From Prevotella sp. UBA7594 (lineage in GTDB: Bacteria; Bacteroidota; Bacteroidia; Bacteroidales; Bacteroidaceae), in assembly GCA_002490315.1 (NCBI GenBank), contig DLKG01000003.1:9608-37704 (forward strand): 28,097 nucleotides of DNA, given 5' to 3'. Under the pieces are notes generated by a model. It worked only from the letters and a program-made list of their open reading frames with translations, did no database searches and was not told the DNA's origin. This document shows, piece after piece, positions 17,701 to 24,389 of the stretch. Each line of letters starts with the position of its first letter. Position 1 is the first letter of the stretch. A program made the translations under genes and the position numbers.

Positions 17701-18560
17701 ACGATGACGTTGTATTTGAATGTAGTCTTCTGCGAAAGTGCAGACTTCACGGCGTCGGCAATGGTCTTCTCGCGGTTGCAAACGGGGATGACTACAGAAG
17801 CTTCGAACGTGAAGTCTTGCTCGCTAAAGTCTGGTCTTGAGTAATGGGAAGTGTCTACGGTGGCGCCGATGTGCTCAAGATGCTTCGTTGCAGCCTGCTC
17901 CATTTCCACTTGTACGTCGCGGTTGCGTGGGTTTACATAGTCGAATTGCCGTTCGCCGCTTTTTCGGCTGTCTGTCTCCACTTGCGTGTAGAGAAATTCG
18001 TTGATGTGGAAAATCTGCGCTTTTCTGCTTATGAAGAGTCGCAGATCGTAGAATCCTGCCCATTTATAGTCGGCGAGAGGTTGCTGTGTAGCGTAGGCAT
18101 GTAGAAGTGAAGAGCGTATGAGAACGAGCTGTCCAAAGTCGAAGTCGTCGCGTATGCTTCCCGTTTGGTAGTCAATTGTTGGGTGCTTCGTGACGCTGCC
18201 GTCCGCTTTCTTCACGTAGCTGTCAGCGTAGACGAGTCCTGCACCACTGTCGGCTGCCACGCGAAGCAACCTTTCAAGGGCGTGCATGCCGAAGTCTACA
18301 GGCGTGGCTTTAAGACTAAGGAGAGTGTACTCGGCGTCGGCATTGCGCTCTATGTCGAGTATGGTCTGTGTAGAGGTCAGACTATTGATGTGCATTATTG
18401 TGCAGTCGTCAGCAGACTGTAGCTCTTTGTCGGAGGTTTTATTGCTGTCCACGAGCAGGTTGATATGCTGTATGGTCTTGCTTTGCCTTAGAGTCTGAAG
18501 CGTTTCGTCGATGGTGTCGACATTGCTGCAAGGCAAAAAGCAGTCAATCTTTTCTCTCAT
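14733..18560 (-). CDS. GT2-like / GT2 / HIT-GalT-like (DUF4922-like) / SpoIID-LytB fusion protein
   Basis: A 1275-residue multidomain protein. Residues 1-235 look like a degenerate GT-A fold glycosyltransferase (start [16 protein letters not shown], a possible metal site YADSY). Residues 250-480 are a second, canonical GT2 with [27 protein letters not shown] and the metal-binding QLDSDD (342-347). Residues about 530-800 resemble the HIT/GalT superfamily (DUF4922-like): [12 protein letters not shown] (568 on), the active-site-like DHMHFQ (646-651) and a CYFC pair near 751. Residues 830-1275 are SpoIID/LytB, with [20 protein letters not shown] (941-960) and [20 protein letters not shown] before HYYRG. 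SpoIID enzymes are lytic transglycosylases of denuded peptidoglycan. There is no signal peptide or membrane segment, so the SpoIID part appears to be cytoplasmic. Coupled by ATGA to an AmpG-like permease. A role in cell-wall sugar salvage is inferred. Confidence 0.85.
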   Translation of the reverse strand: MREKIDCFLPCSNVDTIDETLQTLRQSKTIQHINLLVDSNKTSDKELQSADDCTIMHINSLTSTQTILDIERNADAEYTLLSLKATPVDFGMHALERLLRVAADSGAGLVYADSYVKKADGSVTKHPTIDYQTGSIRDDFDFGQLVLIRSSLLHAYATQQPLADYKWAGFYDLRLFISRKAQIFHINEFLYTQVETDSRKSGERQFDYVNPRNRDVQVEMEQAATKHLEHIGATVDTSHYSRPDFSEQDFTFEASVVIPVCNREKTIADAVKSALSQKTTFKYNVIVVDNHSTDTTTSILATITAKDRRLVHIIPERHDLGIGGCWNVAIDDARCGRFAVQLDSDDLYSSPHTLQRIVDEFHRQGAAMIVGSYRMCNFALETLPPGLIDHKEWTDLNGPNNALRINGLGAPRAFFTPILRQIQFPNTSYGEDYALGLTFSRKYRIGRIFDELYLCRRWDGNSDAALSIERQNANNVYKDRLRSLEISARQQLSEGKSEDTAADSSLQRFFNRQLEIWADARQHFRDLQNVKTRELSCGETTLKLQFNPARMVSTGASIDKKTIAKRPCFLCEQNRPKEQMQKQVDRNFTLLVNPYPIMPQHFTIPLKAHRPQSIGMNYGEIYRLLDAYPTLTVFYNGPKCGASAPDHMHFQAICSGMLPLQNDWARLSRDLDVIIEKDGKGSIAIAKGAAIPLFVIRSNDALTGEQLFRALYTVLPMHGGDTEPMMNIVAWHDETAYISVVIPRSKHRPDCYFCDGDAKRMVSPGALDMSGFIVTPRKEDFERITPDEALGILKECAMQPAEFTETLEKLRSRSEGMLAQDSHFSGKQPSVSVGIVSGAKISFSLNKPYMAKGNLIEGEQVVEFHEGGILWNGNQYRELTFHPQSADASFSLHDVTIGVNFHWERQETQTFLGTLRLVVDSDKVCAINELPVESYLESVISSEMSATSSIELLKAHAVISRSWLLSQMEQRRKQHSGTGGNGFFSFIRKDDELIKWYDREDHTIFDVCADDHCQRYQGITKATSQHVAQAIHATRGQILMDNGEICDARFSKCCGGITEEFQYCWENIKKPYLSAVRDIPSGIAGKDIKAGTTDNLPDLTIEANAERWIRTAPEAFCNTNDSRILSEVLNDYDQETTDFYRWHVTYTQEQLKTLISNKLKMDFGDIIDIVPLERGRSGRICRLKIVGSERTFTIGKELEIRRALSESHLYSSAFVVDKDNIEDGVPQMFRLTGAGWGHGVGLCQIGAAVMGAKGYSYDNILLHYYRGAEIKKIYK

Positions 18561-18617
18561 ATAATATATATAATGTGTAAGTAGACGCTTGATTAGTGTC
18601 TGTTAATTTGTTTTGTA

Positions 18618-18625
18618 CAAAATTA
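18618..18625 (-). promoter_or_regulatory. Possible -7 element for the GT2/HIT/SpoIID operon
   Basis: On the minus strand this reads TAATTTTG, a match to TAnnTTTG, about 58 bases upstream of the start codon. No convincing -33 TTG was found at the usual spacing. Confidence 0.35.
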
Positions 18626-18699
18626 CAGAAAATATTGCGCATAACGTCATTGCTTCATGAAAAGTTTTTGTTATGGCGAATATTCTTTTAACATTCATC

Positions 18700-18739
18700 T
18701 GCACAAAATGCGCTCTTTGTGCAAATTATATGCACAAAG
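18700..18739. promoter_or_regulatory. Candidate operator cluster with TTTGTGCA/TGCACAAA half sites
   Basis: Three half sites alternate: TGCACAAA (18700-18707), TTTGTGCA (18716-18723) and TGCACAAA (18731-18738). The last two form a 9-base-arm inverted repeat, CTTTGTGCA-N7-TGCACAAAG (18715-18739). Partial sites (AATGTGCA near 18750, TGCACATT near 18803) continue toward the etfB promoter. The cluster lies between the divergent SpoIID-fusion and etfB promoters, about 33 bases upstream of the etfB -33 box, where an activator could bind. Confidence 0.5.
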
Positions 18740-18771
18740 AACAACGCAATGTGCATTTTTAAAGGCTTATA

Positions 18772-18803
18772 TTTGGCTGCCTAACATAAAGTTATTACTT
18801 TTG
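18772..18803 (+). promoter_or_regulatory. Promoter of etfB
   Basis: TTTG (18772-18775), 20 bases, then TACTTTTG (18796-18803) form a full Bacteroidetes-type -33/-7 pair. The -7 box ends 31 bases before the etfB start codon. Confidence 0.72.
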
Positions 18804-18834
18804 CACATTGGAATTTTACAATAATTTATATTAT

Positions 18835-19704
18835 ATGAGTTTGAAAATTGTTGTACTTGCCAAGCAAGTACCCGACACACGAAACGTCGGTAAGGACGCC
18901 ATGACAGCCGAAGGCACCGTCAACCGCGCCGCCCTTCCGGCTATCTTCAATCCTGAAGATCTTAACGCGTTGGAGCAGGCTCTGCGCTTGAAGGAGCAGA
19001 ACCCTGGCTCAACAGTAGGAATATTGACAATGGGTCCTCCACGTGCGGCAGAGGTAATCCGTCAGGGTCTCTACCGTGGCGCTGACACTGGCTGGCTGCT
19101 CACCGACCGCTTGTTTGCTGGTGCCGACACGCTCGCCACTTCTTACGCTCTTGCTACAGCAATCAAGAAGATTGGTGACGTAGACGTAGTTATCGGTGGT
19201 CGTCAGGCTATCGACGGCGACACAGCTCAGGTTGGTCCGCAGGTGGCTCAGAAGCTCGGTCTTTCGCAGGTTACCTACGCCGAAGAAATCACCAAGTGTG
19301 AGAATGGCAAGCTCACCATCCGCCGCCACATCGACGGAGGCGTGGAGACCGTTGAGGCTCCTATGCCGCTCGTTGTCACCGTTACCGGCTCTGCAGCTCC
19401 CTGTCGCCCTGCCAACGCTAAGCTCGTTATGAAGTATAAGCGTGCCACGGCTCCCATGGAGCGCAAGGCAGAGGACAAGTACAACTATCTCTACGAGGAG
19501 CGTCCTTACCTCACGCTCAACCAGTGGACTGTTGCCGATGTAGACGGCGACCCGCAGCAATGTGGTCTCAGCGGCTCGCCTACTAAGGTGAAGGCCGTGA
19601 AGAACATCGTGTTCCAGGCTAAGGAGAGCAAGACACTCACAGGCAGCGACGCCGACATCGAGGGTCTGATAAAGGAATTGTTGGACGAAAAGATTATTGG
19701 ATAA
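18835..19704 (+). CDS. etfB: Electron transfer flavoprotein, beta subunit
   Basis: A 289-residue EtfB that pairs with EtfA to carry electrons for the acyl-CoA dehydrogenase encoded downstream. The start MSLKIVVLAKQVPDT is chosen over an upstream in-frame ATG at 18808, because VVLAKQVPDT is the normal family N-terminus and the upstream one lies almost at the expected transcription start. The segment GGRQAIDGDTAQVGP (121-135) resembles the EtfB of anaerobes with a second FAD and NADH-linked, bifurcating ETFs, rather than the AMP-binding form of mitochondrial type. This makes a bifurcating ETF possible but is not proof. A 239-base repeat-rich spacer separates it from etfA. Confidence 0.94.
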   Translation: MSLKIVVLAKQVPDTRNVGKDAMTAEGTVNRAALPAIFNPEDLNALEQALRLKEQNPGSTVGILTMGPPRAAEVIRQGLYRGADTGWLLTDRLFAGADTLATSYALATAIKKIGDVDVVIGGRQAIDGDTAQVGPQVAQKLGLSQVTYAEEITKCENGKLTIRRHIDGGVETVEAPMPLVVTVTGSAAPCRPANAKLVMKYKRATAPMERKAEDKYNYLYEERPYLTLNQWTVADVDGDPQQCGLSGSPTKVKAVKNIVFQAKESKTLTGSDADIEGLIKELLDEKIIG

Positions 19705-19943
19705 ATTTGAATTTTGAGTTTTGAATTTTGAGTTTTGAGTTGGTGCGCTTTGCGCATTGTGAATTATTCAATTTTTGAATTGGATAGATTTATGATATAG
19801 AAAAATGAAAACTCAAAACGAAAATCTCAAAGAATGTACGTCTGTATGTTGGCTATTCATAAAAATAAAAAAGTCAAAAATCGCAGGTGTAGCCGAGAAT
19901 AATTCAAAATTCCTAATTCAAAATTCCTAATTCAGAATAGATT
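19705..19943. repeat. etfB-etfA spacer bounded by inverted 14-bp tandem arrays
   Basis: Immediately after the etfB stop are two exact copies of GAATTTTGAGTTTT (19709-19736) and a partial third. Just before etfA are two exact copies of AATTCAAAATTCCT (19901-19928) and a partial third. The reverse complement of the first unit (ending CTCAAAATTC) closely resembles the second unit, so the two arrays are roughly inverted. The AT-rich stretch between them has no convincing gene. Confidence 0.75.
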
Positions 19944-20966
19944 ATGAACAACGTATTTGTATATTGCGAGATAGAAGGCACTCACGTTCAGGAAGTGTCT
20001 CAGGAACTTCTCACCAAGGGACGCAAACTCGCCAACCAGCTCGGCGTCGACCTCAACGCTATCGTTGCAGGTACTGGCATCAAGGGCAAGGTGGAGGATC
20101 AGATTCTTCCTTACGGTGTCGACAAGCTTTTCGTGTTTGACGCCGATGGACTCTTCCCCTACACATCGGCTCCACATACCGACATACTCGTGAACCTCTT
20201 CAAGGAAGAGAAACCGCAGATTGCGCTCATGGGTGCAACCGTAATTGGTCGCGACCTCGGTCCTCGTGTGTCCTCATCCCTCACAAGCGGCCTTACAGCC
20301 GACTGTACGGAGCTTGAGATTGGTGACTACGACGACAAGAAGAGCGGTACTCACTACGACAACCTGCTCTATCAGATTCGTCCGGCATTCGGCGGCAACA
20401 TCGTTGCCACCATCGTCAATCCCGACCATCGTCCGCAGATGGCTACAGTGCGCAGCGGCGTGATGCAGAAGGCTCTCTACGAGGGCAAGGCAAAGGGTGA
20501 GGTTGTATATCCGGAGGTTGCCAAGTATGTGCCTACTGCTGACTTCGTAGTGAAGGTGCTCGACCGCCACGTTGAGGCTGCCAAGCACAACCTCAAGGGT
20601 GCTCCTATCGTTGTGGCTGGTGGCTACGGCGTAGGCTCGAAGGAAAACTTCGACCTTCTCTTCCAGCTTGCCAAGGAACTCCACGGCGAGGTGGGCGCAA
20701 GCCGCGCAGCAGTTGACGCAGGCTGGGTTGACCACGACCGCCAGATTGGTCAGACTGGTGTGACCGTTCATCCGAAGGTGTACATCGCCTGCGGCATCTC
20801 AGGACAGATTCAGCACATCGCCGGTATGCAGGACTCCGGCATCATCATCTCCGTCAACAGCGACCCGGACGCACCAATCAACAAGATTGCCGACTACGTC
20901 ATAACGGGAACGGTCGAGGAGGTGCTTCCGAAACTGATTAAATATTATAAGGCAAATAACAAATAA
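19944..20966 (+). CDS. etfA: Electron transfer flavoprotein, alpha subunit
   Basis: A 340-residue EtfA. The C-terminal FAD domain is intact: GAPIVVAGGYGVGSKENFDL (219-238), ASRAAVDAGWVDHDRQIGQTG (252-272), and the EtfA signature YIACGISGQIQHIAGM (280-295), with NSDPDAPINKIADY (304-317) after it. The N-terminal domain carries GRDLGPRVSSSLTSGLTADC, typical of clostridial-type EtfA. It should form a heterodimer with EtfB and pass electrons to or from the acyl-CoA dehydrogenase. The gap to the next original operon gene is occupied by an inserted AT-rich cassette. Confidence 0.95.
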   Translation: MNNVFVYCEIEGTHVQEVSQELLTKGRKLANQLGVDLNAIVAGTGIKGKVEDQILPYGVDKLFVFDADGLFPYTSAPHTDILVNLFKEEKPQIALMGATVIGRDLGPRVSSSLTSGLTADCTELEIGDYDDKKSGTHYDNLLYQIRPAFGGNIVATIVNPDHRPQMATVRSGVMQKALYEGKAKGEVVYPEVAKYVPTADFVVKVLDRHVEAAKHNLKGAPIVVAGGYGVGSKENFDLLFQLAKELHGEVGASRAAVDAGWVDHDRQIGQTGVTVHPKVYIACGISGQIQHIAGMQDSGIIISVNSDPDAPINKIADYVITGTVEEVLPKLIKYYKANNK

Positions 20967-20968
20967 GT

Positions 20969-21002
20969 AGTTAAGAATTCAGAAGTTAAGAAGTTAAGCC
21001 AT
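20969..21002. repeat. Left inverted repeat of the four-helix-bundle cassette
   Basis: A 34-base segment starting three bases after the etfA stop. Against the reverse complement of 21396-21429 it matches at 26 of 34 positions, including the 14 gene-proximal bases AGAAGTTAAGCCAT and the 9 outer bases AGTTAAGAA. It includes two copies of the 8-base unit GAAGTTAA. Confidence 0.85.
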
Positions 21003-21010
21003 TTGCTTTT

Positions 21011-21388
21011 ATGGGACAAACTTTTCAAAACATACTTGCATGGCAGAAGTCATATGATTTTGTCTTGAGTGTATATAAATGTACTCAGAATTTCCCTGTC
21101 TCAGAGAAATTTGGATTGGTTTCTCAATTTCAAAGAGCGGCAGTTTCTATTGTTGCGAATATAGCAGAAGGCTATAAGAAATTGAGCAAGGCTGATAAAC
21201 TTCGCTTTATGAATATATCACAAGGTAGTTTGGAAGAATGTAGATGCTATGTTATCCTGTCTAAGGATTTAGGATACATTGACTATGAAACTTATGACAT
21301 TATGATTGCAAAGATAGAAGAATCAAGTAAACTTCTTAATGGATATTGCAAGGCTATAGTAAATACAAATTATAGTGGCTCTATATAA
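21011..21388 (+). CDS. Four-helix-bundle protein, 23S rRNA intervening-sequence protein (IVP) family
   Basis: A 125-residue, mostly helical protein with the family pattern: ILAWQKSYDFVLSVYK near the start, FGLVSQFQRAAVSIVANIAEGY in the middle (the R-A-V-S-I-x-x-N-I-A-E-G core), then SLEECRCYVILSKDLGYI. Members are encoded within 23S rRNA intervening sequences or stand alone, and are related to the Avd accessory protein of diversity-generating retroelements; no reverse transcriptase is present here. The gene is much richer in A/T and in AAA, ATA and TAT codons than its neighbours, sits between etfA and the acyl-CoA dehydrogenase, and is bounded by inverted repeats 34 bases long, all of which points to insertion. 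Molecular function is unknown. Confidence 0.9.
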   Translation: MGQTFQNILAWQKSYDFVLSVYKCTQNFPVSEKFGLVSQFQRAAVSIVANIAEGYKKLSKADKLRFMNISQGSLEECRCYVILSKDLGYIDYETYDIMIAKIEESSKLLNGYCKAIVNTNYSGSI

Positions 21389-21395
21389 TGTACAT

Positions 21396-21429
21396 ATGGC
21401 TTAACTTCTGACTCCTTAACTTCTTAACT
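21396..21429. repeat. Right inverted repeat of the four-helix-bundle cassette
   Basis: ATGGCTTAACTTCT at the gene side, through CTTAACTTCTTAACT at the outer side, is the inverted partner of 20969-21002. It ends 19 bases before the acyl-CoA dehydrogenase start. Confidence 0.85.
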
Positions 21430-21448
21430 CCTCAAAAGAAAAGAAAAC

Positions 21449-23155
21449 ATGGCCAACTATTATACAGACCATCCGGAGTACGAGTTCTATCTGAACCATC
21501 CGGAAATGAAGCGCGTCGTTGAGCTCAAGGAGCTTGGCTTCGCCGACAAGGACAAATATGAGGACGCGCCCGTCGACTTCGAGGACGCCATCGAGAACTA
21601 CAAGCGTGTGCTTGAGATCACCGGCGACATCGCCGCCAACATCATCGAGCCTAACTCTGAGGACGTAGACCTTGAGGGTCCGCACCTCGTAGACGGTCGC
21701 ATGCACTATGCATCGAAGACCTACGAGAATCTCGACGCCACACGCAAGGCTGGTCTCTGGGGCCTGTCTATGCCGCGCCGCTACGGTGGCTTGAACATGC
21801 CTATCACTCCCTACTCAATGGCTTCGGAGATTGTTTCATCGGCCGACGCCGGCTTCCAGAACATCTGGTCGCTCCAGGACTGTATCGAGACTCTCTACGA
21901 GTTCGGCTCAGAGGAGCAGCGCCAGAAGTACATCCCGCGCGTTTGCGCCGGCGAGACCATGTCGATGGACTTGACAGAGCCTGATGCCGGTTCCGACCTG
22001 CAGCGCGTGATGCTCAAGGCCACACAGGACGAGGACGGCACATGGCGACTGAACGGTGTGAAGCGATTCATCACCAACGGCGACAGCGACATCCACCTCG
22101 TGCTTGCACGCTCAGAGGAGGGCACACGCGACGGTCGTGGACTCTCAATGTTCATCTACGACAAGCGTGACGGCGGCGTGACAGTGCGCCACATCGAGAA
22201 CAAGCTCGGCATTCACGGCTCACCTACCTGCGAGCTTGTCTACAAGAATGCCAAGGCAGAGCTTTGCGGCTCTACACGCTTGGGACTCATCAAGTACGTG
22301 ATGGCTCTTATGAACGGCGCACGCCTCGGCATCGCCGCACAGTCGGTTGGTCTCAGCCAGGCTGCATACGAGGAGGCCCTGAAGTATGCCAAGGAGCGCA
22401 AGCAGTTCGACACCGAGATCGTGAAGTTCCCGGCTGTCTACGACATGATTGCACGCATCAAGGCAAAGCTCGACGCAGGCCGTTCTATCCTCTACCAGAC
22501 AGCACGCTACGTCGACATCTACAAGGCTCTTGAGGACATACAGCGCGAGCGTAAGCTCACTCCCGAGGAGCGTCAGGAGCTCAAGAAGTACACTCGTCTT
22601 GCCGATGCCTTCACTCCGCTCGCCAAGGGTATGAACTCTGAGTATGCCAACCAGAACGCCTACGACGCCATCCAGGTGCACGGCGGTTCAGGCTTCATCA
22701 TGGAGTACAAGAGCCAGCGTCTCTATCGCGACGCCCGCATCTTCTCCATCTATGAGGGAACGACACAGCTGCAGGTTGTGGCTGCCATCCGCTACATTAG
22801 CAACGGCACCTATCTCGGCATCATCAAGGAGATGCTTGAGCGCGAGGTGAGCGACGAACTGAAGCCGCTGAAGGCTCGCGTAGAGGAGATGGTGAAGCTC
22901 TACGAGCAGGCTCTCGAATACGTGAAGGAGGCTCAGGACCAGGAGATGCACGATTTCCTCGCACGCCGTCTCTACAATATGACTTGTGAGATTGTGATGT
23001 CGCTCCTCATCCTTGACGACGCCACACGTTCTGCCGAGCTCTTCGAGAAGAGTGCCAATGTTTACGTGCGCATGGCTCAGGCTGATGTAATCAGCGAACA
23101 CGCTTACATCACCAACTTCATCAAGGAGGATCTCGCAAGTTTCCGCGCTGAATAA
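21449..23155 (+). CDS. Acyl-CoA dehydrogenase
   Basis: A 568-residue FAD-dependent dehydrogenase, about 180 residues longer than short-chain enzymes such as butyryl-CoA dehydrogenase, with extra N- and C-terminal regions. Core motifs are MSMDLTEPDAGSDLQ (172-186), WRLNGVKRFITNGD (199-212), GARLGIAAQSVGL, ERKQFDTEIVKFPAVYDMIA, and IQVHGGSGFIMEY leading to RIFSIYEGTTQLQ, where Glu436 is the expected catalytic base. The insert between the last two motifs (about 360-385, charged and helical) is typical of the long type. It should work with the EtfAB encoded upstream, but the acyl substrate cannot be read from sequence. The stop codon TAA lies inside a copy of the G/C-rich repeat found in aguA. 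Confidence 0.93.
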   Translation: MANYYTDHPEYEFYLNHPEMKRVVELKELGFADKDKYEDAPVDFEDAIENYKRVLEITGDIAANIIEPNSEDVDLEGPHLVDGRMHYASKTYENLDATRKAGLWGLSMPRRYGGLNMPITPYSMASEIVSSADAGFQNIWSLQDCIETLYEFGSEEQRQKYIPRVCAGETMSMDLTEPDAGSDLQRVMLKATQDEDGTWRLNGVKRFITNGDSDIHLVLARSEEGTRDGRGLSMFIYDKRDGGVTVRHIENKLGIHGSPTCELVYKNAKAELCGSTRLGLIKYVMALMNGARLGIAAQSVGLSQAAYEEALKYAKERKQFDTEIVKFPAVYDMIARIKAKLDAGRSILYQTARYVDIYKALEDIQRERKLTPEERQELKKYTRLADAFTPLAKGMNSEYANQNAYDAIQVHGGSGFIMEYKSQRLYRDARIFSIYEGTTQLQVVAAIRYISNGTYLGIIKEMLEREVSDELKPLKARVEEMVKLYEQALEYVKEAQDQEMHDFLARRLYNMTCEIVMSLLILDDATRSAELFEKSANVYVRMAQADVISEHAYITNFIKEDLASFRAE

Positions 23156-23183
23156 CTGGGAGAGGGGGCGCCCTCACTCCCGA
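23153..23183 (-). repeat. G/C-rich repeat overlapping the acyl-CoA dehydrogenase stop codon
   Basis: TAACTGGGAGAGGGGGCGCC and the following bases to 23183 are the inverted form of the unit inside aguA, with a few substitutions. The first three bases are the stop codon. A more degenerate copy in the same orientation follows at about 23200-23217. Confidence 0.82.
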
Positions 23184-23220
23184 TAGAACTAAAGGGATAG
23201 AAAGCGCCTCGTCCCCAGAG

Positions 23221-23312
23221 AAAATAATTAGGAGAGGGGGTGCCCTCGCCCCCGGTATTGATTAATTTCAACGTATCGGGGGCGAGGGCACCCCCTCTCC
23301 CAATTATTTTTT
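23221..23312 (+). terminator. Large hairpin made of two inverted G/C-rich repeats, probable terminator
   Basis: Arms 23221-23253 and 23278-23310 are inverted copies matching at 32 of 33 positions around a 24-base loop, and the plus-strand exit is a run of six T residues (23307-23312). It should fold very strongly in RNA and end the etf/acyl-CoA dehydrogenase transcript. The stem is far longer than a normal terminator and is made from the same repeat that lies inside aguA. Confidence 0.7.
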
Positions 23313-23438
23313 GTTCATCCGACATTTCGAGTGATGTCGAGACAAAACAGAAGTTATTATCCGTGGCGGAGGTATCCGTTACATAAAAACCTCTACAAAA
23401 CCAAGATATCTCGTTTTTCCAACGGAATTAATGGATAC

Positions 23439-23518
23439 AATTAACGGTTAGTATACGGCATCCGTCATTCTGCTCCGTATAATATCAGCTAATTTATTTT
23501 CGTATAATACCGTTAATT
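23439..23518. repeat. Imperfect inverted repeat upstream of the sigma-factor operon
   Basis: AATTAACGGTTAGTATACG (23439-23457) and CGTATAATACCGTTAATT (23501-23518) are inverted copies sharing AATTAACGGT and ATACG with a small internal difference. CCGTATAATATCAGCTAATT lies between them as a half-related copy. This could be a regulator site or a folded leader. Confidence 0.5.
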
Positions 23519-23544
23519 TTATCATGCCATATTCCGGATAATCT

Positions 23545-23552
23545 TAAATTTG
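23545..23552 (+). promoter_or_regulatory. Possible -7 element of the sigma-factor operon
   Basis: TAAATTTG fits TAnnTTTG, 81 bases before the start at 23634. No clear -33 TTG is at the expected distance, so support is partial. Confidence 0.3.
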
Positions 23553-23633
23553 TTGTAAATATATAGCATTTTGATGCAACTTTTCCCCATCTCTTGTCGT
23601 CAAATCCATAGAAAACGAAAGAAAAAGAAATAT

Positions 23634-24389
23634 ATGAACAAGACAATTCTCACAATCGTAGCCGCGTTGACGCTCGCGGCAACCACCCCAGCAACAGCTC
23701 AGCGCCATCGCCACACACCGCGCACTACTGCTGTCGCCAATTCCTCAAACGACAAGATGACGGCGGACAACGCCGCACACGACGCCGATGAAGTTGTGGC
23801 GTATTCAGACACGACGATGTCTGCCGACAGTTCTTCCGCTCAGTCAGCGTCCAATGTCGACCAATATGACGACAGCGACCGCTACAATCCGAGCCGCTTC
23901 AGCGACCCCTTCTCGTGGTTTGCTTTCCTGTGCTCATCGAGTTTCATGGGTGTGCTCATCACGATTTTCATCGTCGCCATTATGCTGCTCTTCCTCTTCA
24001 TGCCGATTATCATCGTGTTTATTATAATACGCTACATCATCCGTCGCCACAACGACCGCGTACGCCTTGCGGAGAAGGCAATGGAACAAGGCTGTCAACT
24101 CTCCGACGAGCAGATGCCGCTCAGCCGCAAGTCGCCCGAATACATGTGGAGGCGCGGTGTGCGCAACGTGTCGATGGGCTTGGGACTTATGCTTCTTTTC
24201 TGGTTTCTCAATGCCAATCCGCTCGTAGGCATAGGCGGACTCATTGCCTGCCTCGGTGCGGGCCAGATGTTCATGGTGCGCTACAACTATGACCACAGTT
24301 TCGGAAAGAGGAAAAAGGACGATGACTTCGATGTCTTCGATGATGACATCAAGGAAGGTGATTTCAGCAAACATGATGAACAACGCTAA
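23634..24389 (+). CDS. DUF6249-like membrane protein upstream of an ECF sigma factor
   Basis: A 251-residue exported membrane protein. The start MNKTILTIVAALTLAATTPATAQ gives a clean signal peptide; the longer in-frame start at 23571 would spoil it with a basic stretch. Residues 25-85 are low-complexity and rich in Ser, Thr, Asp and Ala, with a likely periplasmic location. A long hydrophobic segment follows (about 104-135), then a basic cytoplasmic stretch with VRLAEKAMEQGCQLSDEQMP, and two more membrane segments around 175-220. The tail is acidic and lysine-rich. The pattern resembles DUF6249 proteins found beside sigma factors in Bacteroidetes. The gene overlaps the sigma-factor gene by 17 bases. 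A role in sensing or controlling the sigma factor is inferred from position only. Confidence 0.75.
   Translation: MNKTILTIVAALTLAATTPATAQRHRHTPRTTAVANSSNDKMTADNAAHDADEVVAYSDTTMSADSSSAQSASNVDQYDDSDRYNPSRFSDPFSWFAFLCSSSFMGVLITIFIVAIMLLFLFMPIIIVFIIIRYIIRRHNDRVRLAEKAMEQGCQLSDEQMPLSRKSPEYMWRRGVRNVSMGLGLMLLFWFLNANPLVGIGGLIACLGAGQMFMVRYNYDHSFGKRKKDDDFDVFDDDIKEGDFSKHDEQR

Larger units (their letters stand above)
23156..23633. other. 478-base gap after the acyl-CoA dehydrogenase gene
   Basis: No gene was seen. The first third holds three to four copies of the G/C-rich repeat and the large hairpin. From 23313 the gap is AT-rich, with an imperfect inverted repeat (23439-23457 with 23501-23518) and a possible -7 element for the next operon (TAAATTTG, 23545-23552). 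An open frame on the minus strand across the repeats (23104-23325) gives a repetitive GRGG/PSPNY-type product and is not accepted as a gene. Confidence 0.6.

Noticed and set aside
20969..21429. Diversity-generating retroelement, because the four-helix-bundle protein is related to Avd
   Set aside because: There is no reverse transcriptase, template repeat or variable-repeat target anywhere in the window.
23104..23325. 73-codon open frame across the G/C-rich repeats
   Set aside because: The repetitive GRGG/PSPNY-like product is what the repeat itself encodes when read through; no start signals.
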